Positions 1-11,138 of a DNA stretch of 64,000 nucleotides are shown here, piece by piece. The stretch comes from Pohlia nutans (lineage: Eukaryota > Streptophyta > Bryopsida > Bryales > Mniaceae): the NCBI GenBank assembly GCA_022496805.1, contig CM040094.1:3123501-3187500 (forward strand), written 5' to 3'. How positions within the stretch are numbered: the first letter of the stretch is position 1; every line of letters begins with the position of its first letter. The position numbers and the translations under genes were made by a program. The notes under the pieces are model-generated. The model worked only from the letters and a program-made list of their open reading frames with translations. It ran no database searches and had not been told where the DNA came from.

Positions 1-290
1 TGCATGAAAATTTCACTTCATGTTAGCTTCTCTTATCGATTCATGTTCAAACTTTTGAACCCCATCAGAAAAGTTGGGCCAAACTATTTTGGTGTCATTT
101 TATCCATACTGATTGCATTTCAATGCACCATCATGGCACCATGTTCACATGCCTTGAAGTTGCTGATGCCTGTGCATGAAATTTCACTTCATGTTAGTTT
201 CTTATTGATTCATGTTCAAACTTTTGAACTGTGCATGAAATTTCACTTCATGTTAGTTTCAAACTTTTGATGCCTGAAATCTTGAAAGCA
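1..290. repeat. Three imperfect direct repeats upstream of the visible synthetase exons
   Basis: A module that begins TGCATGAAATTTCACTTCAT and usually runs on to TTCAAACTTTTGA occurs at about 2-60, 172-230 and 231-272. No coding potential is recognised. The rest of 290-1057 is AT-rich intron or 5' flank of the synthetase gene; I found no convincing exon for its missing N-terminus there. Confidence 0.6.
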
Positions 291-704
291 AACTAGGGTT
301 CAAAACTTTTTGAATTAAAAAGAATATAGAATCTTCCCCATAATCCATGAGGTCTTGCAATGATCATATGGAGGACATTTTGTTAATATATCAAGAGGAG
401 GCCTCCCTATGATCAATGTGACTATAGGGAGACCTCGCCATGAGGAAGATTCTCATATCCTTGTTTAAAACAATTTAAAACCATGTTTTTTTTTAATCTC
501 AATTTGCACACATTCATTGTACAGTGGGATCATTATATAATTTTATTTTTATTGGCTTTAGACTGTTTCAAGAACTTTTACACAACATCATATATGTAGA
601 ATCTACTCCATGCTCAAGAAGCCTCTATTTATAGTTACAACAATCATATGGAAGTTTTCCTACAATCAATTTGACTAGAGGGAAATTTCCCAATGAAGAA
701 GATT

Positions 705-900
705 CTCTTGATGATGTTTTCTAAAACAACCTAATTTTACTAAAAAAAATTGTCTCTTGATGTTGTCTAAAATAATCTAATTTTACTATAAAAAATTGTC
801 TCTTGATGATGTTGTTTAAAACAATCTAATTTTTCTATAAAAAATTGTCTCTTGATAATGTTGTCTAAAATAATCTAATTTTACTATTAAAAAAAAAAAA
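705..900. repeat. Minisatellite, about 4 copies of a 46-50 bp unit
   Basis: A unit of the form CTTGATGATGTTGTCTAAAA, then a TCTAATTTTACTA tract and an A-rich run ending TTGTCT, repeats at about 708, 756, 802 and 851. The copies differ by small indels. It lies in the 5' flank or upstream intron of the synthetase gene. Confidence 0.75.
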
Positions 901-1057
901 AAAAAGCATTTTTCTCTCTAAAACTTTATGATTCAAAAACAATCAAATTTTACTGATTTTTTTTTTTTGGGTGTCATTTTTTTTTGGGTGTCATTTTTTT
1001 TTGGGTCTTCATGATTTTGACCAATATTTTTTTTTGTTGGGTTTAATAAATTTGCAG

Positions 1058-4000
1058 ATACACAGCGGAGTTTTTCTTGGAGAGTGCGGTGGACGATGGA
1101 ACGCATGCTTGTTCGTATTTGCTGGCCACCGACATGGACATGGAGCCAGTTCCCGGCTACAAATTTGCAAGTTGGGAGGCCGGCTATGGCGACATCCATC
1201 TCGTTCCGGACATGAAAACACTGCGGCTGGCAAGCTGGTACTAACTACTATCATTCTCCCCTATAAAGATTGCATCTTCTTTATGCTATAATTGTTCCAT
1301 TGTCATGTATTCACTAACTTAATTGATGTAAGGTTACAAATTTCTTGGCAATCCCACAAAATATACAAATTTTCAATAAACTCCTAAATGTCCAAGAAAT
1401 ATAAGATAAAAGTCTAGATTTGTTATACTCCCTCTGTCCCATAATGACTTGCACGTAGGCTTGCGCCCGCTAGATTTCAGAGAACCTACGTGCAAGTCAT
1501 TATGGGACAGAGGGAGTAACATGTAAGGTAGAAGCATCAGAAACTGTTAGGTACCAATTGTGGTCACCTATAAAAGCACCTGAGTTCCCAATCTATTTAT
1601 CACAAGCATTAATTATGAATACCAAGTTAGCAATTTGATTGGACTAAAAATGAAAGACAATTTCTAGTACACCTACTAACTTCAATAGTGGTCTATGCAT
1701 ATTAAGTTTGAAAATTTATAACAAAATCATACATTGTGAGAAAAATTAATTAAAAATTGAGCTTGGTTATTAAACCCAAAGTTTTATGTGTTGTAATTTT
1801 TTATCATTGAAAATGAGCGCTCCATGTAGGTTGAAATGCCTAAACTGACGGCAATTGTACCCCTTACCTTAATTGAACAAATTTCTTGGCAATCCCACAA
1901 AATATACAAATTTTCAACAGTATGATATATGAAAATTTGTTGGGATGAAAAATCTAGGATGACCCATTTTTTTCTAATGTAAAAGTAGCCACTTCCAAAA
2001 TCAGGTATACTAAGATTAACACCATATTAGCAATTCATGCACTCAAGCAAGTGCATTCTTTGATTAAAATTCAAGCATCATTTCCAGAGTGTTATCACAA
2101 GGGTGATCTCCCTCCTCACTCCTTAGAATGGTGTCAAGGTGAGCCACGGCGGCTGAGGCTAGTATTGGGGCCTCACTCACGCACTTTTGGCATTGTTGGA
2201 TGTGGTGGCTAAGAGCATCATCAACCCACCGCAGAAGAAGGCGCATGTCCGTTACCTTTTCTGCGGTGGGGCTCCCAACAAGTTTTTGGCCGTTCCAATG
2301 CAGGAACGGTACCGCCCTTCTCGCTCTTGCGCACGCCACTTCTTCGGTCTTGCCCGTTATTTTCAGGATTCCTCATGCGCCCGCTACCTTGGCCAAGGAA
2401 GAGTAGTCCGCGTGGCTGTGTCGTTCATTTCTTGTCGTTTCACATGAGGTGGCAGGTTTACAGTGTTGGTTTGGGACCGCAGGTTGGAAGGGAGGCATCA
2501 ATATGCGGGATAGTACACAGGCGGCCCCGCAGCTGAACCTCGAAATCTGCGATACCGTGGCTCTTTGCAGTTTCTGCATTGATGATGCTCTAAGGGCTAA
2601 TATTGGGGCCTCATTCCTGCACTTTTGGCATTGTTGGATGTGCAGGTTGGAAAAGACGGCGATGGTATTTTGTGATGTGGTGCAAGATGACCACAAGCTA
2701 GCGCCTCACGCGCCACGCTCCATTCTGCAAAATCAAATCAAGGCTGCACAATCAGTGGGTGCGTTTACGCCCATGGCTGCTTCGGAGCTCGAGTATTTTC
2801 ATTACAAGGACACATACGAAGAGGCCAAGGTAACAAACCCAATGATTTATTTATTTTTCATTTTTTCAAGGGAGCCCCGTTGGCAATTTGACAAATTGAA
2901 ACTTGAAAAATAGAAAGCATTTTTAAATTATTTTTTTTGGTGATTTACAATTTTTCTTACTATAAATACATAAATTTCTATAAAATGCTGGATATACATA
3001 CCAATGATAAAGGGATGTACTCTATTTTTGGCGATGTTCTCTATCTTTTTTACCCAATTTTTCTAATAGCAACATAGCAAGCCTATTTTTCAAATAGCAA
3101 GTTGGCGATATACCAGTATAGCCACAATTTATTTTTTCTTCTCATTTAATGCTTGACTATAATATTATTAATTTTGCTAAGAATCCTTGGCTTAGCATTG
3201 AATTCCTTTTTCTATAATTTTCTGTGCAGAATAAAGGCTACATGAACCTGAAACCCGCAGGTTGGGTACGGGAGGACTACCATATTTTCCAGGGAACTCG
3301 TGGGGAATATTTTCATGGTATTTGCAAATTAATCTTGATATGTTTTGTCAATGTTTTCAGTTTGTTTTTGCAGTAGGCTTTTTCTTTTTCTTTTTCATTT
3401 TTTTTTTAAATTTTTAAATTTTAAAAAGATATTTAAATCTGAAAATAAACATAATATTATTATTATTATTATTATTATTATTTTTGATTGGGCTGGTGTT
3501 TTACGTACCGGTTTTGCCTTGACAGGCCCTGCCAGGCGTCATTTAGAAGCTTCTGGAGTTCCAGTAGAAAACAGGTAACTTCTGGAATTTCCACTAACAA
3601 GTAGTTATGCTACAATAAGCCTTTGTAGTTTAAGGTAGAAGTATCCATAATAGCATGGAAAATGTTGGATTTTCACTGATGAGATCTTTTTCTTTCATAG
3701 AGAAAATAAAGATAATCGATAACAATGAGATCAATTCCTGAACATAAAGTTGCTCTGCGTTGGCCATCACCGTGTTGGCTTTTGGGTTCATGAAATGCAA
3801 CTTCTAAGAAGTCTACAGATTAGTTATGGGGGTATTTATTGGCTATGGGTACCTCTCTACCTTACTTCAGGGTATAGTCACAGCGCATGCCGGTACTCAC
3901 AGTTGAAATCTATCTATGTGGGTAGATCTCAACTTGGGGTACGTCAGAGTACTAGTGACTATGTTTTATAGACGTAGTTTATTCCCATGACATGGATTGG

Positions 4001-7000
4001 GCCTATTTTTTGAGTAGCAACAAATTTGTTATTTCATTGTAGTCAGTGTTTTTCCCAATTATAAAAATTGGGAAAGAATATTTGGCGAAATCTTAAGCTT
4101 GAATCATATTTTGATAGAATTTCTTCATATTTTGGTAGTTCTCTTCACAAAATCTGGCTATCTTGACGAGAAAATCTGGTGAAAAAATTCAAAATTTTCT
4201 CATTTATTACCTTAACAAAAGAGAAATTCCATATTTTGTAGAGAAATCTGGCAAATATAGCCAGAATTTTTTTTGCTGATATTAGTAGATGTAGTTTGTG
4301 TTGATGCAATTGGCTAAAGTTGTAGATCAGTTTGAATGGGTAAATTAAGGTTTCTAGGTTTTTGAATTGTGAAACGTATTGGGAGGGTTTGTGGCTATCT
4401 ATTATCCTGAATGAAATTAATGTTGTTGCTTTGCTTACAGTAAAGGAGAGTTTGGGCTTGGACAACATGAGCTGAACGTGAAATATGCGGAAGTTTTGGA
4501 AATGGCTGATCGCCATAGTGTTTACAAGCAGGTCCCTCTCTTCTCAATAACTTTCTAGTCCAATTCATGAGAAAAACATACCTTTTCATTTTGCTTATTT
4601 TGAATAATAAGTTTTTTTTCGGTTGAAAGGGATAGAGTTATAACCCATAAACATCATATTTGTTTAATTGGGGCTTTCCACCATATTGGGACTCTTTGAG
4701 ATTTACAATTGGTATAGAATTTTCATTGAATCTATGTCAGTCGTAGATTTCAAAGAGTCCCAATATGGTGGAAGTCCCAATCAAACGAATATGGCCATCA
4801 TAATGTTGTTGAACCCTACGGTTGTCGAAGGTTACCTAGGGGTATCAAGGGGATTGGAAATTACCCTGTAAAAAAGTTATCTCATGGTAAACTTGTGGCT
4901 CTTAAGGGGATCCACACTAATTCATTGATGTTTACACTATATAAATATTTACCATTACCGTAGAAAAACATAGTAATTTAATTTGATTTTTTGACACAAA
5001 TAGTCAAACAATCACAAATTTTATTTTATTTTTGTCAAACGGTCGATTCTTTATTTTACCATGGGATAATTTCTATAGGATAAGTCCCTTAAATTTTTTG
5101 GTCCCCTTAAAAACCCGTATTCAGATTACATAAGTCAGTAACTTGTAAATAGATTACTTGACTCAATGTGGTGTAATTCTACAGTAAAAAAAAATTTAAA
5201 AATTGTCAGTAATCTGAGGTAAATATTTATATACTGTGAAATGCTGATAAATTAGTATAGGTCCCCTTAATACCCCTATTTATTTAATGTAGACAATTTT
5301 AGAAGGTCCGTTTTAGAAAAAGACTAAATTTTTTTATTGTGTTGGTGTAATTTGTTGCAGTGTCTAAAGGAGCTGGCAGATTCCATGGGCGTTTCTGTGA
5401 CGTTTATGGCCAAGCCAGACGCAGCCCAACCAGGCTCCAGCTGCCACATTCATCTCAGTCTTTGGGAGAATGGGCGAAACATCTTTGCTGGAAATAAAAC
5501 CCTCGGCTCCACAAAATGCAGGTTTGTCTCATGGTCTACCGTAGTACCATAACTGGGTCGCCAAAAAAATAATTTAAAAAAAAAATGTAAAAAACCGGAA
5601 ATTATGAGGACAAAAAATTAAAATAGAATAAGTTATTTTTAGTTGAATTTTGATATTTTAAGCTATTTTGGGTCATTTTTAATCATTTTTTTCTTCTCAT
5701 AAACGAAAATCAAGAAATTCATTTTTTGAGGAATGAACCATAAAAAAATATTAAATACTCGTTTGTGGGGTGGCGACCTAGTTGTGTTACTATGGTATGT
5801 CCTCTCCTTTCTTTGCAGGGTGGTCTTACTCAATCACTAGACAAAGTGTTGAACATGTCTAATAAACCTCTCTGCGTGATTTATTAAACAAGTATATTCT
5901 TATAATATTTTGGAATATTTCATTCAAGTTGTTTAAAATATTTGATCATTGTTTAATTTAGTTGAAAAAAGTGTCAAACATGAAAACACTAATAAAAAAA
6001 CCTCAACTGCATAGAGCATAGAAAAGGCCCATGAGATGATCCCTCATGACGAACTAGTAAGACTAGTTGTGGGTCTTTTTGGGCATTGCATCTTTGATCT
6101 ACGCGGCCAATGTTTCTATTAGTGAAACCCTGTCTGCTTTTAACAATTAATGATGCAAAGAGCCTCACGGATCTTTTGTTTTTGATTTTGAGAAAATCTT
6201 GTTCATAACTTCTACTCCGTTAAATCAATGAGGATTTTTTTAAATGTCAAAAGAAGCATGTTTAAAGGATCTATAATTCTTTAGAATCAGGAAAGCCATG
6301 TCCACTAAAGTTTATGAATCCATTTTGATTATTTTTTTCTCTCTATTTTAAGATTTGTTAAATTATTGGGTGGTGAGTGCAGTGATGAGTTCATATGGTT
6401 TTTGGGCGGATGGATGAAACATACTCCAGAGCTCATGTGCTTTTATGCACCCAACGTTAATTCTTACAAGCGCTACGTGTCAGGCAGCTGGGCCCCCACG
6501 CAGATAGCTTGGTCAGTTTCCTTACCCGAATCGTTTTACAAAATTATGTAATCTTCATTGGGAGGAGCGTTATGGGTTATAAATCGGGACCCTAGTCCAT
6601 AAAATTTCAAACAATGAAATGATGGCATACATAAGGTTCTTCAGCCCTTCTACTGTTGACCTCAGAATCTAGGTCACTATTCCCGAATCAGTTTAGCAAA
6701 TTTGGAATCATGGGCAAGTCCACATCATATTTAGCTAAAGATTGGTGGCGAGACATTGTGTTTAGTGCTAAAGCTTCTACAATGCTATTGTTGAAAACTA
6801 AGGGTGGACTTCACTAACTGCTAAAGAACCTTATGATGAAACAGGAGCCGAGACAATCGTACCGCACCTTTCCGTGTGCTTGGGTCAGGCAAATCTTTGC
6901 GCATAGAATGCCGACTGCCGGGCGCGGATTGCAACGTGTACTTGGCCTTTGCTGCAGCTCTTGCTTCCGGAATGGATGGCATTCGCAACAAGATTGAACC

Positions 7001-8440
7001 ACCACCGCAACTCGAAGGCAACGTCTACTTTGCCAAGGATCTCTTGACTATTCCTCAATCATTGGTATTGACCCCTCTCTCTCTCACCATAGTACACTAC
7101 TTTTTTTTTAATAGTGCCACCTACACTAATTCATTTAAAAAGGCTATAATTTTTTACGCAACATGAGTATTTTTACCGACTATGTTTTGAGAGTTCCTTT
7201 TACAGGTATCGTTTTAATATCTTCTCTCTCAGTAAATATATTCATACCAACGAAAAAGTTATAGCCTCAAGTAAATATTTAGTGTGAATGGCGCTATTAG
7301 CAAAATGTAATTTAGTAAAAAAAAGACATCCTTTCATTGTGTCAAATTGAAGGTGCTAACACTGTGTAAATCAAAAGAAAAATAAAATAAAATAGGAATC
7401 AATCTAAAATGTCCAATAAATTGGTCACCTTGATTGAATCTACAAGCCCTTTTCGGTCATTTTTACCTCCCTCTTTTTTTTTCTTTTTTTTTCTTTTTTT
7501 TTCTTCTCCTCTGCTTTATGAAAATAGGAATAAAAACCCAAGAAAATCCCGTTAAATATAACATGAAAATATCATTATGGTTAAACAAGACAACATGAAA
7601 ATTGTGTTACCTTATTTATGCATAACACATTCAACATGCTATAAGTCACAGGATAACCCTAGTATGCTTAGAAATAAATCCATCTCTCTATCTCTAAGAT
7701 CTAAATTGTCACCATCTCATTCATCTATCTATTCATTAAGTTCAATTAGTTTCTTTCTTTGAATCACACCATGGATCTTTGAGACCATTTATTGTGGCAA
7801 TAACACATGCTTTAGTACTATGCGTAAGGGTTAGCACCCTCAACCAATCACAAGGTGACACGTGGCAATCTTTTAATGTTTTTGGCCAACAATTTAATTA
7901 ATGTGTTTTGATGTAGTACTGTATTTGGAAGGCATGGTCGGCACTTTCATGTCAAATAATTAATAAAAGATGAAACAGTGGAGGTTGGCACTTTCAAAAG
8001 TTATTATTAAAAAATTGGCTATCAATAGCTAACATAAAAAAAAATACAGCGGCTAAACGTTTTAATTTATTTTTTGTCTAAGATTTTCGTTTATTGTTAT
8101 GTTTTTATTCTATTTTTTTTTTTGGAATTTTGTTGACTTCATTTTTGTTGATTTCGACAAAATACTTAATAAATTTATCTTATTTTTCGGCATTTTTTTG
8201 GGGAATTATTTTCTGCCGACCTTGCCTTCCGCGTACGGTATTATTTATTTTCATTGTATTACTGAATGTTGATGTGAACAGGGAGCGGCCACAGCAGCTT
8301 TCAAGAGCAGTAAATTTGCCAAGGAAATGCTGGGAGAGGATGTCCATCACCATTACCACCACTTCTTTGAAACTGAGCTCCTTGCTTACCAACAAGCGGT
8401 CACCGACTGGGAAAAAGCACGCTATTTTGAGCAAATATAA
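1058..8440 (+). CDS. Class I (bacterial-type) glutamine synthetase-like protein, 5' end missing
   Basis: Nine exons join in frame with GT-AG introns: 1058-1237, 2646-2829, 3230-3317, 3526-3574, 4441-4531, 5361-5521, 6353-6511, 6845-7064 and 8282-8440 (TAA). They give about 430 residues; class I enzymes have about 440-470, so only an N-terminal exon is missing, probably left of the window. Family landmarks are visible: the metal-binding stretch SELEYFHYKDTYEEA, KGEFGLGQHELNVKYAE, the ATP/metal motif GSSCHIHLSLW, the substrate-binding segment WSRDNRTAPFRV and the IECRLPGADCNVYLAFAA block. The family ligates ammonia or an amine to glutamate using ATP. From memory, the C-terminal part (VTDWE plus an F-E ending) and HxCxYLLATDMDM recall actinobacterial GlnA4-like enzymes that glutamylate amines, so the substrate may not be ammonia. 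It is not the plant cytosolic GSII type and no FluG amidohydrolase domain is seen. Several introns hold MITEs. Confidence 0.9.
1263..1925. repeat. Dispersed repeat R in synthetase intron 1
   Basis: This intron stretch is closely similar to 17705-17880 and, in its second half (about 1560-1850), to about 63510-63840. A 40 bp piece (AATTTCTTGGCAATCCCACA onward) occurs twice within it, near 1338 and 1878. No ORF or terminal structure identifies the element class. The Stowaway MITE at 1428-1516 interrupts it. Confidence 0.65.
1428..1516. mobile_element. Stowaway-type MITE, 89 bp
   Basis: The termini CTCCCTCTGTCCCATAATGA and their inverted copy form arms of about 32 bp around a short loop. TA dinucleotides flank it at 1426-1427 and 1517-1518. 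The TIR start CTCCCT and TA target are hallmarks of Stowaway (Tc1/mariner) MITEs. The related repeat near 17860-17875 has the same flanks with a single TA and no element, which is an empty-site control. Confidence 0.92.
2213..2590. mobile_element. Tourist-like MITE (PIF/Harbinger type)
   Basis: Perfect 12 bp inverted termini GAGCATCATCAA lie at 2213-2224 and 2579-2590 with TAA target duplications at 2210-2212 and 2591-2593. This combination is typical of Tourist/PIF-Harbinger MITEs. It is 378 bp, without a transposase ORF. A 47 bp piece of intron (starting CTAGTATTGGGGCCTCACTC at 2158) occurs again at 2597-2643, directly before the exon 2 acceptor, so the element sits between two copies of the intron's 3' end. 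Confidence 0.85.
3454..3482. repeat. ATT trinucleotide microsatellite
   Basis: About nine ATT units lie inside synthetase intron 3. No function is evident. Confidence 0.9.
4655..4794. mobile_element. Hairpin MITE in synthetase intron 5
   Basis: Arms of about 48 bp (including CCACCATATTGGGACTCTTT and its inverted copy) enclose a loop of about 40 bp, with a few mismatches. The class is not clear because no convincing target duplication is seen. Confidence 0.7.
4906..5266. mobile_element. TTAA-flanked MITE, family C (361 bp)
   Basis: Imperfect inverted termini of about 50 bp (GGGGATCCACACTAATTCAT on the left, GGGGACCTATACTAATTTAT from the right) are flanked by TTAA at 4902-4905 and 5267-5270. 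There is no ORF. The TIRs differ from those of families A and B described below, but the TTAA target is shared. It lies in synthetase intron 5. Confidence 0.65.
5539..5795. mobile_element. TA-flanked CCGTA-family MITE, 257 bp
   Basis: The termini CCGTAGTACCATAACTGGGT and inverted CCATAGTAACACAACTAGGT, both followed by CGCCA, are flanked by TA (5537-5538, 5796-5797). The general TIR plan (CCGTAnTA ... GGTCGnCA) is shared with elements at 7919, 36220, 52787 and 60854. It lies in synthetase intron 6. Confidence 0.7.
7111..7297. mobile_element. Short MITE in synthetase intron 8
   Basis: Inverted termini ATAGTGCCACCTACACTAAT / ATAGCGCCATTCACACTAAA continue into a shared AGGCTATAA piece and are flanked by TA (7109-7110, 7298-7299). 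It has no ORF. A Tc1/mariner-type MITE is the likely class. Confidence 0.65.
7919..8238. mobile_element. TA-flanked CCGTA-family MITE, 320 bp
   Basis: The left end CTGTATTTGGAAGGCATGGT and the right end (inverted CCGTACGCGGAAGGCAAGGT), both followed by CGGCA, have TA on both sides (7917-7918, 8239-8240). Its interior matches 36220-36541 and 60854-61129 in inverse orientation. It lies in the last synthetase intron, 43 bp before the final exon. Confidence 0.8.
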
Positions 8441-9633
8441 GTCACTAAATTTATTTTTAGTTTTTTTAATTTTTAATTTTTTTTCCTTTTTTGAGTGGTA
8501 CTTTGGGTAGAGCAAGTACAACCTCTACTCAAGCGGAATAAGAGAGTTTACATGATCGTCTACCCAAGCAGATGAGCAGCAAATGTTTTCTTAAAATGGC
8601 TCTATATTAAGTTGGAGGGTGGGGGAGGAGGTTTGCTAGTCTACTACGACCACGGGCAGTTTGTTTGTAGGAGCTCATGGAAGCCGGCTCTAAGTGTATC
8701 AAGTAGGGAAGGTTTTCTGCTTTTTCAAGTTGAGATCTTTGACAATTAATAATTCTAATTTTTTGGTGAGATGGAATAGTGTTATGTTTATATTGATAAA
8801 AGGGATTATTCATTTTATTGTTTAAAGGATTAGGTACTTGGTGTTTTGTAGACTGTGGGTTTTTAATCCCTCAAGGACCAAAGATTTGTGCTTTTAAAAT
8901 GACAAATTCAATTGATCATATTGTGAAAAATTTAATTAAAGTGTGACTGAATTTTTTATGACCGGCATTAGTGAAGAAAATTGCATGTGTTGATAGAGAA
9001 AATTGCAAATAAATTTGAACAAAAGAAACTCTCCGTAGAACCTACACAAAAATGCTACAAAATCATGAGGTCTAATTTCATTTTATTGGTTAAATTGGAT
9101 TCTAAACATTTATGAAACTTTTCCTTTGTGTCAATGATTCTTTGTAGGCTTATTGATTTTTCATACTGTTTGTTGGAAGGTTCAAGGTGGGAAATTCCAT
9201 GTCTTGACATTTTAATGTTGAATGTTTGAATGTATGACGGTCCTATTTTTCATCACAACATCATTTTACATGCTCAAATGTGTCATTAGAGAGAATTTCA
9301 TTGAATTTGGCCCTTGGAGTTTACAAGAAGTTTGCAAAAATGTTTACGTTTGTCAAGAGGTGCAAAAATTCCAAAGATTCGCATTAGATTTTTTCTTGTA
9401 AATACATATATGACCATGTCAATTCAATAATTGCTAGTTTATGAATATAAAGTAAATGGAATTAATGAATAAAATGCTCAATAGAATGAAAAGTTCTAAG
9501 GACTACATCAGCATTGGATTTGAGGATTTTGTCGAATGAAAATTTATAATGAGTTTAGCATGTTCAATATCATTTTAATAATGTTTTATTTTTTTACCTA
9601 TGTGAGAATCAAATTTAACATAATTTGATTGTT
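8441..9633. other. 3' flank of the synthetase gene; no gene seen
   Basis: After the stop codon there is AT-rich sequence that should hold the 3' UTR. From about 8850 to 9080 it resembles a decayed copy of the 231 bp TTAA element (shared blocks: GGACCAA near the end, TTTTAAAATGACA, GATCATATTGTGAAAAATTT). The remainder to 9633 shows nothing recognisable. Confidence 0.5.
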
Positions 9634-10001
9634 AAGGCACCACCGGCCTTCAGTTGGCTTGGTGGTTGGCCCCCAATGAGGAGGTTGTGGGTTCTATTCC
9701 CGATGCCGGCGTAGTGCTTACCACCATAGTCCACCCAACTATGGTGGGGGGTCCTTGGACCTTGTTGTATGGGTACCTCAAAGCCCTTTGGGGGGATACC
9801 ATGTCCGGTATCCTCAAGGCATTAGTGGCTAGTTAGGAACTAGCATAGTGTGATACTATAGTGTCCATCCTCGAAAGGGGAGAGTAGTATTGTCCCAATG
9901 TCCCCTTGACCGGTGGGCACCGGGTCATTGACATTACAAATGGACACTTTATTTACACCAGCCCCTTGCTAAAAAGGGACCGGAGTTTCTATCTATCTAT
10001 C
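9634..10001 (+). mobile_element. tRNA-derived SINE, full length, with 13 bp target duplication
   Basis: The head contains a box A-like stretch TGGCTTGGTGGTTGG (9655-9669) and a box B-like GGTTCTATTCC (9690-9700), spaced as in a tRNA-type RNA polymerase III promoter. It ends in a TCTA tetranucleotide tail. The 13 bp TAATTTGATTGTT occurs just before (9621-9633) and just after (10002-10014) it. Two 5'-truncated relatives occur in reverse orientation at 24545-24707 and 34926-35078. Confidence 0.88.
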
Positions 10002-10014
10002 TAATTTGATTGTT

Positions 10015-11138
10015 TTTGATGGAAAAGTGGCACATGTTGTCATACAATAAAGTGTAACCTCTTGAAATGTGATGGTACTTGAATTTTGACAATAAAGTGT
10101 TGACTTTGACTTGTATGTATAGTAAGGTTGCTAGTCAAAAAGAAAACACATGTTTTCTGTAAATAAAAAGATTACTTGTACACTTTTAATTCTATTTTGT
10201 GTCAACTATGATTTAATGTAGTACCAAACATGTTTAATATGGAGTAAATGATAATTTTTAATATTAAATTGTGTATCTTAGGATCACCAAAAGCTCTATC
10301 AACAAGTGGTTGACATGTAGTCCAAAGTTCATTAAATGGTGTTTCACAAGGTCATACAATAATACATTTATTATATAGTACTAAATAGAAATTAGGGTGT
10401 AATTTTAACTCTAGGATGAAATACTCTCTAAAATTGTCTTGATTTTGAAAATCTAAAGTGCTTTTTAAAGTAACTATATGAAATGGTGGTTACAATATGG
10501 TACTACAAAATAATATATGTATCATAGACTAAATAGAATTCAAAGTTTAATTTTAGTTCTAAAAGCACACACTCTTTGCAACTATCAATAATTTTAGAAG
10601 TGATGAACAAAAGTTGAAGAATTCTTTAAGGTAATCATTCTGCAAGAATATTTGATTAAAGGTAGTCTTGTGTTTATAGGAGGTTCCACATGTTCTTAGA
10701 TTTGGATATACATAGAATATTATAGAGAAATAAAAAAACATGAGTTAAAAATAATGAGTTTTTTATTTAAATAATGAGTTTTGTATGTAAATAATGAATC
10801 AAAATGAAGAATAAAAATAAAATATTTTTTACCAAATGTGTTACGAAACATTATGTTTGAGTAATTTGAATGAGATTAAAGATGATTTATAGAAGAAAAA
10901 AGAAATTGTATCTTGATCTAAGGGGCATTCATATTTTATAGAGGCCATTGATAAAAAAAACTTAAAATTTTTAAAATTTTGGTTTTTCTTTAACTTTTAA
11001 ATACTGGTATTGAGTTTTTTCTTTGATTGTACATACTTTTTTATCACTTAATCTATGAACATAATATATCTCATATATTTATTGGTTTTGAAGAATCAAA
11101 ATTTATTCAGAATTTTCAATTATAAAATTCATTTGGAC
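10015..11138. other. AT-rich intergenic sequence
   Basis: This separates the SINE from the 3' end of the ankyrin gene. I see no gene, RNA gene or terminal repeats. The last ~100 bases before 11139 should hold the ankyrin gene's 3' UTR. Confidence 0.5.

Noticed and set aside
2449..2913. A 154-codon ORF as a separate gene
   Set aside because: Its second half is synthetase exon 2 (2646-2829) in the same frame; the first half is MITE and intron sequence and the end runs into the next intron.
9650..9705. A functional tRNA gene
   Set aside because: Boxes A and B are imperfect, no cloverleaf closes, and the stretch is the head of a 368 bp SINE with target duplications.
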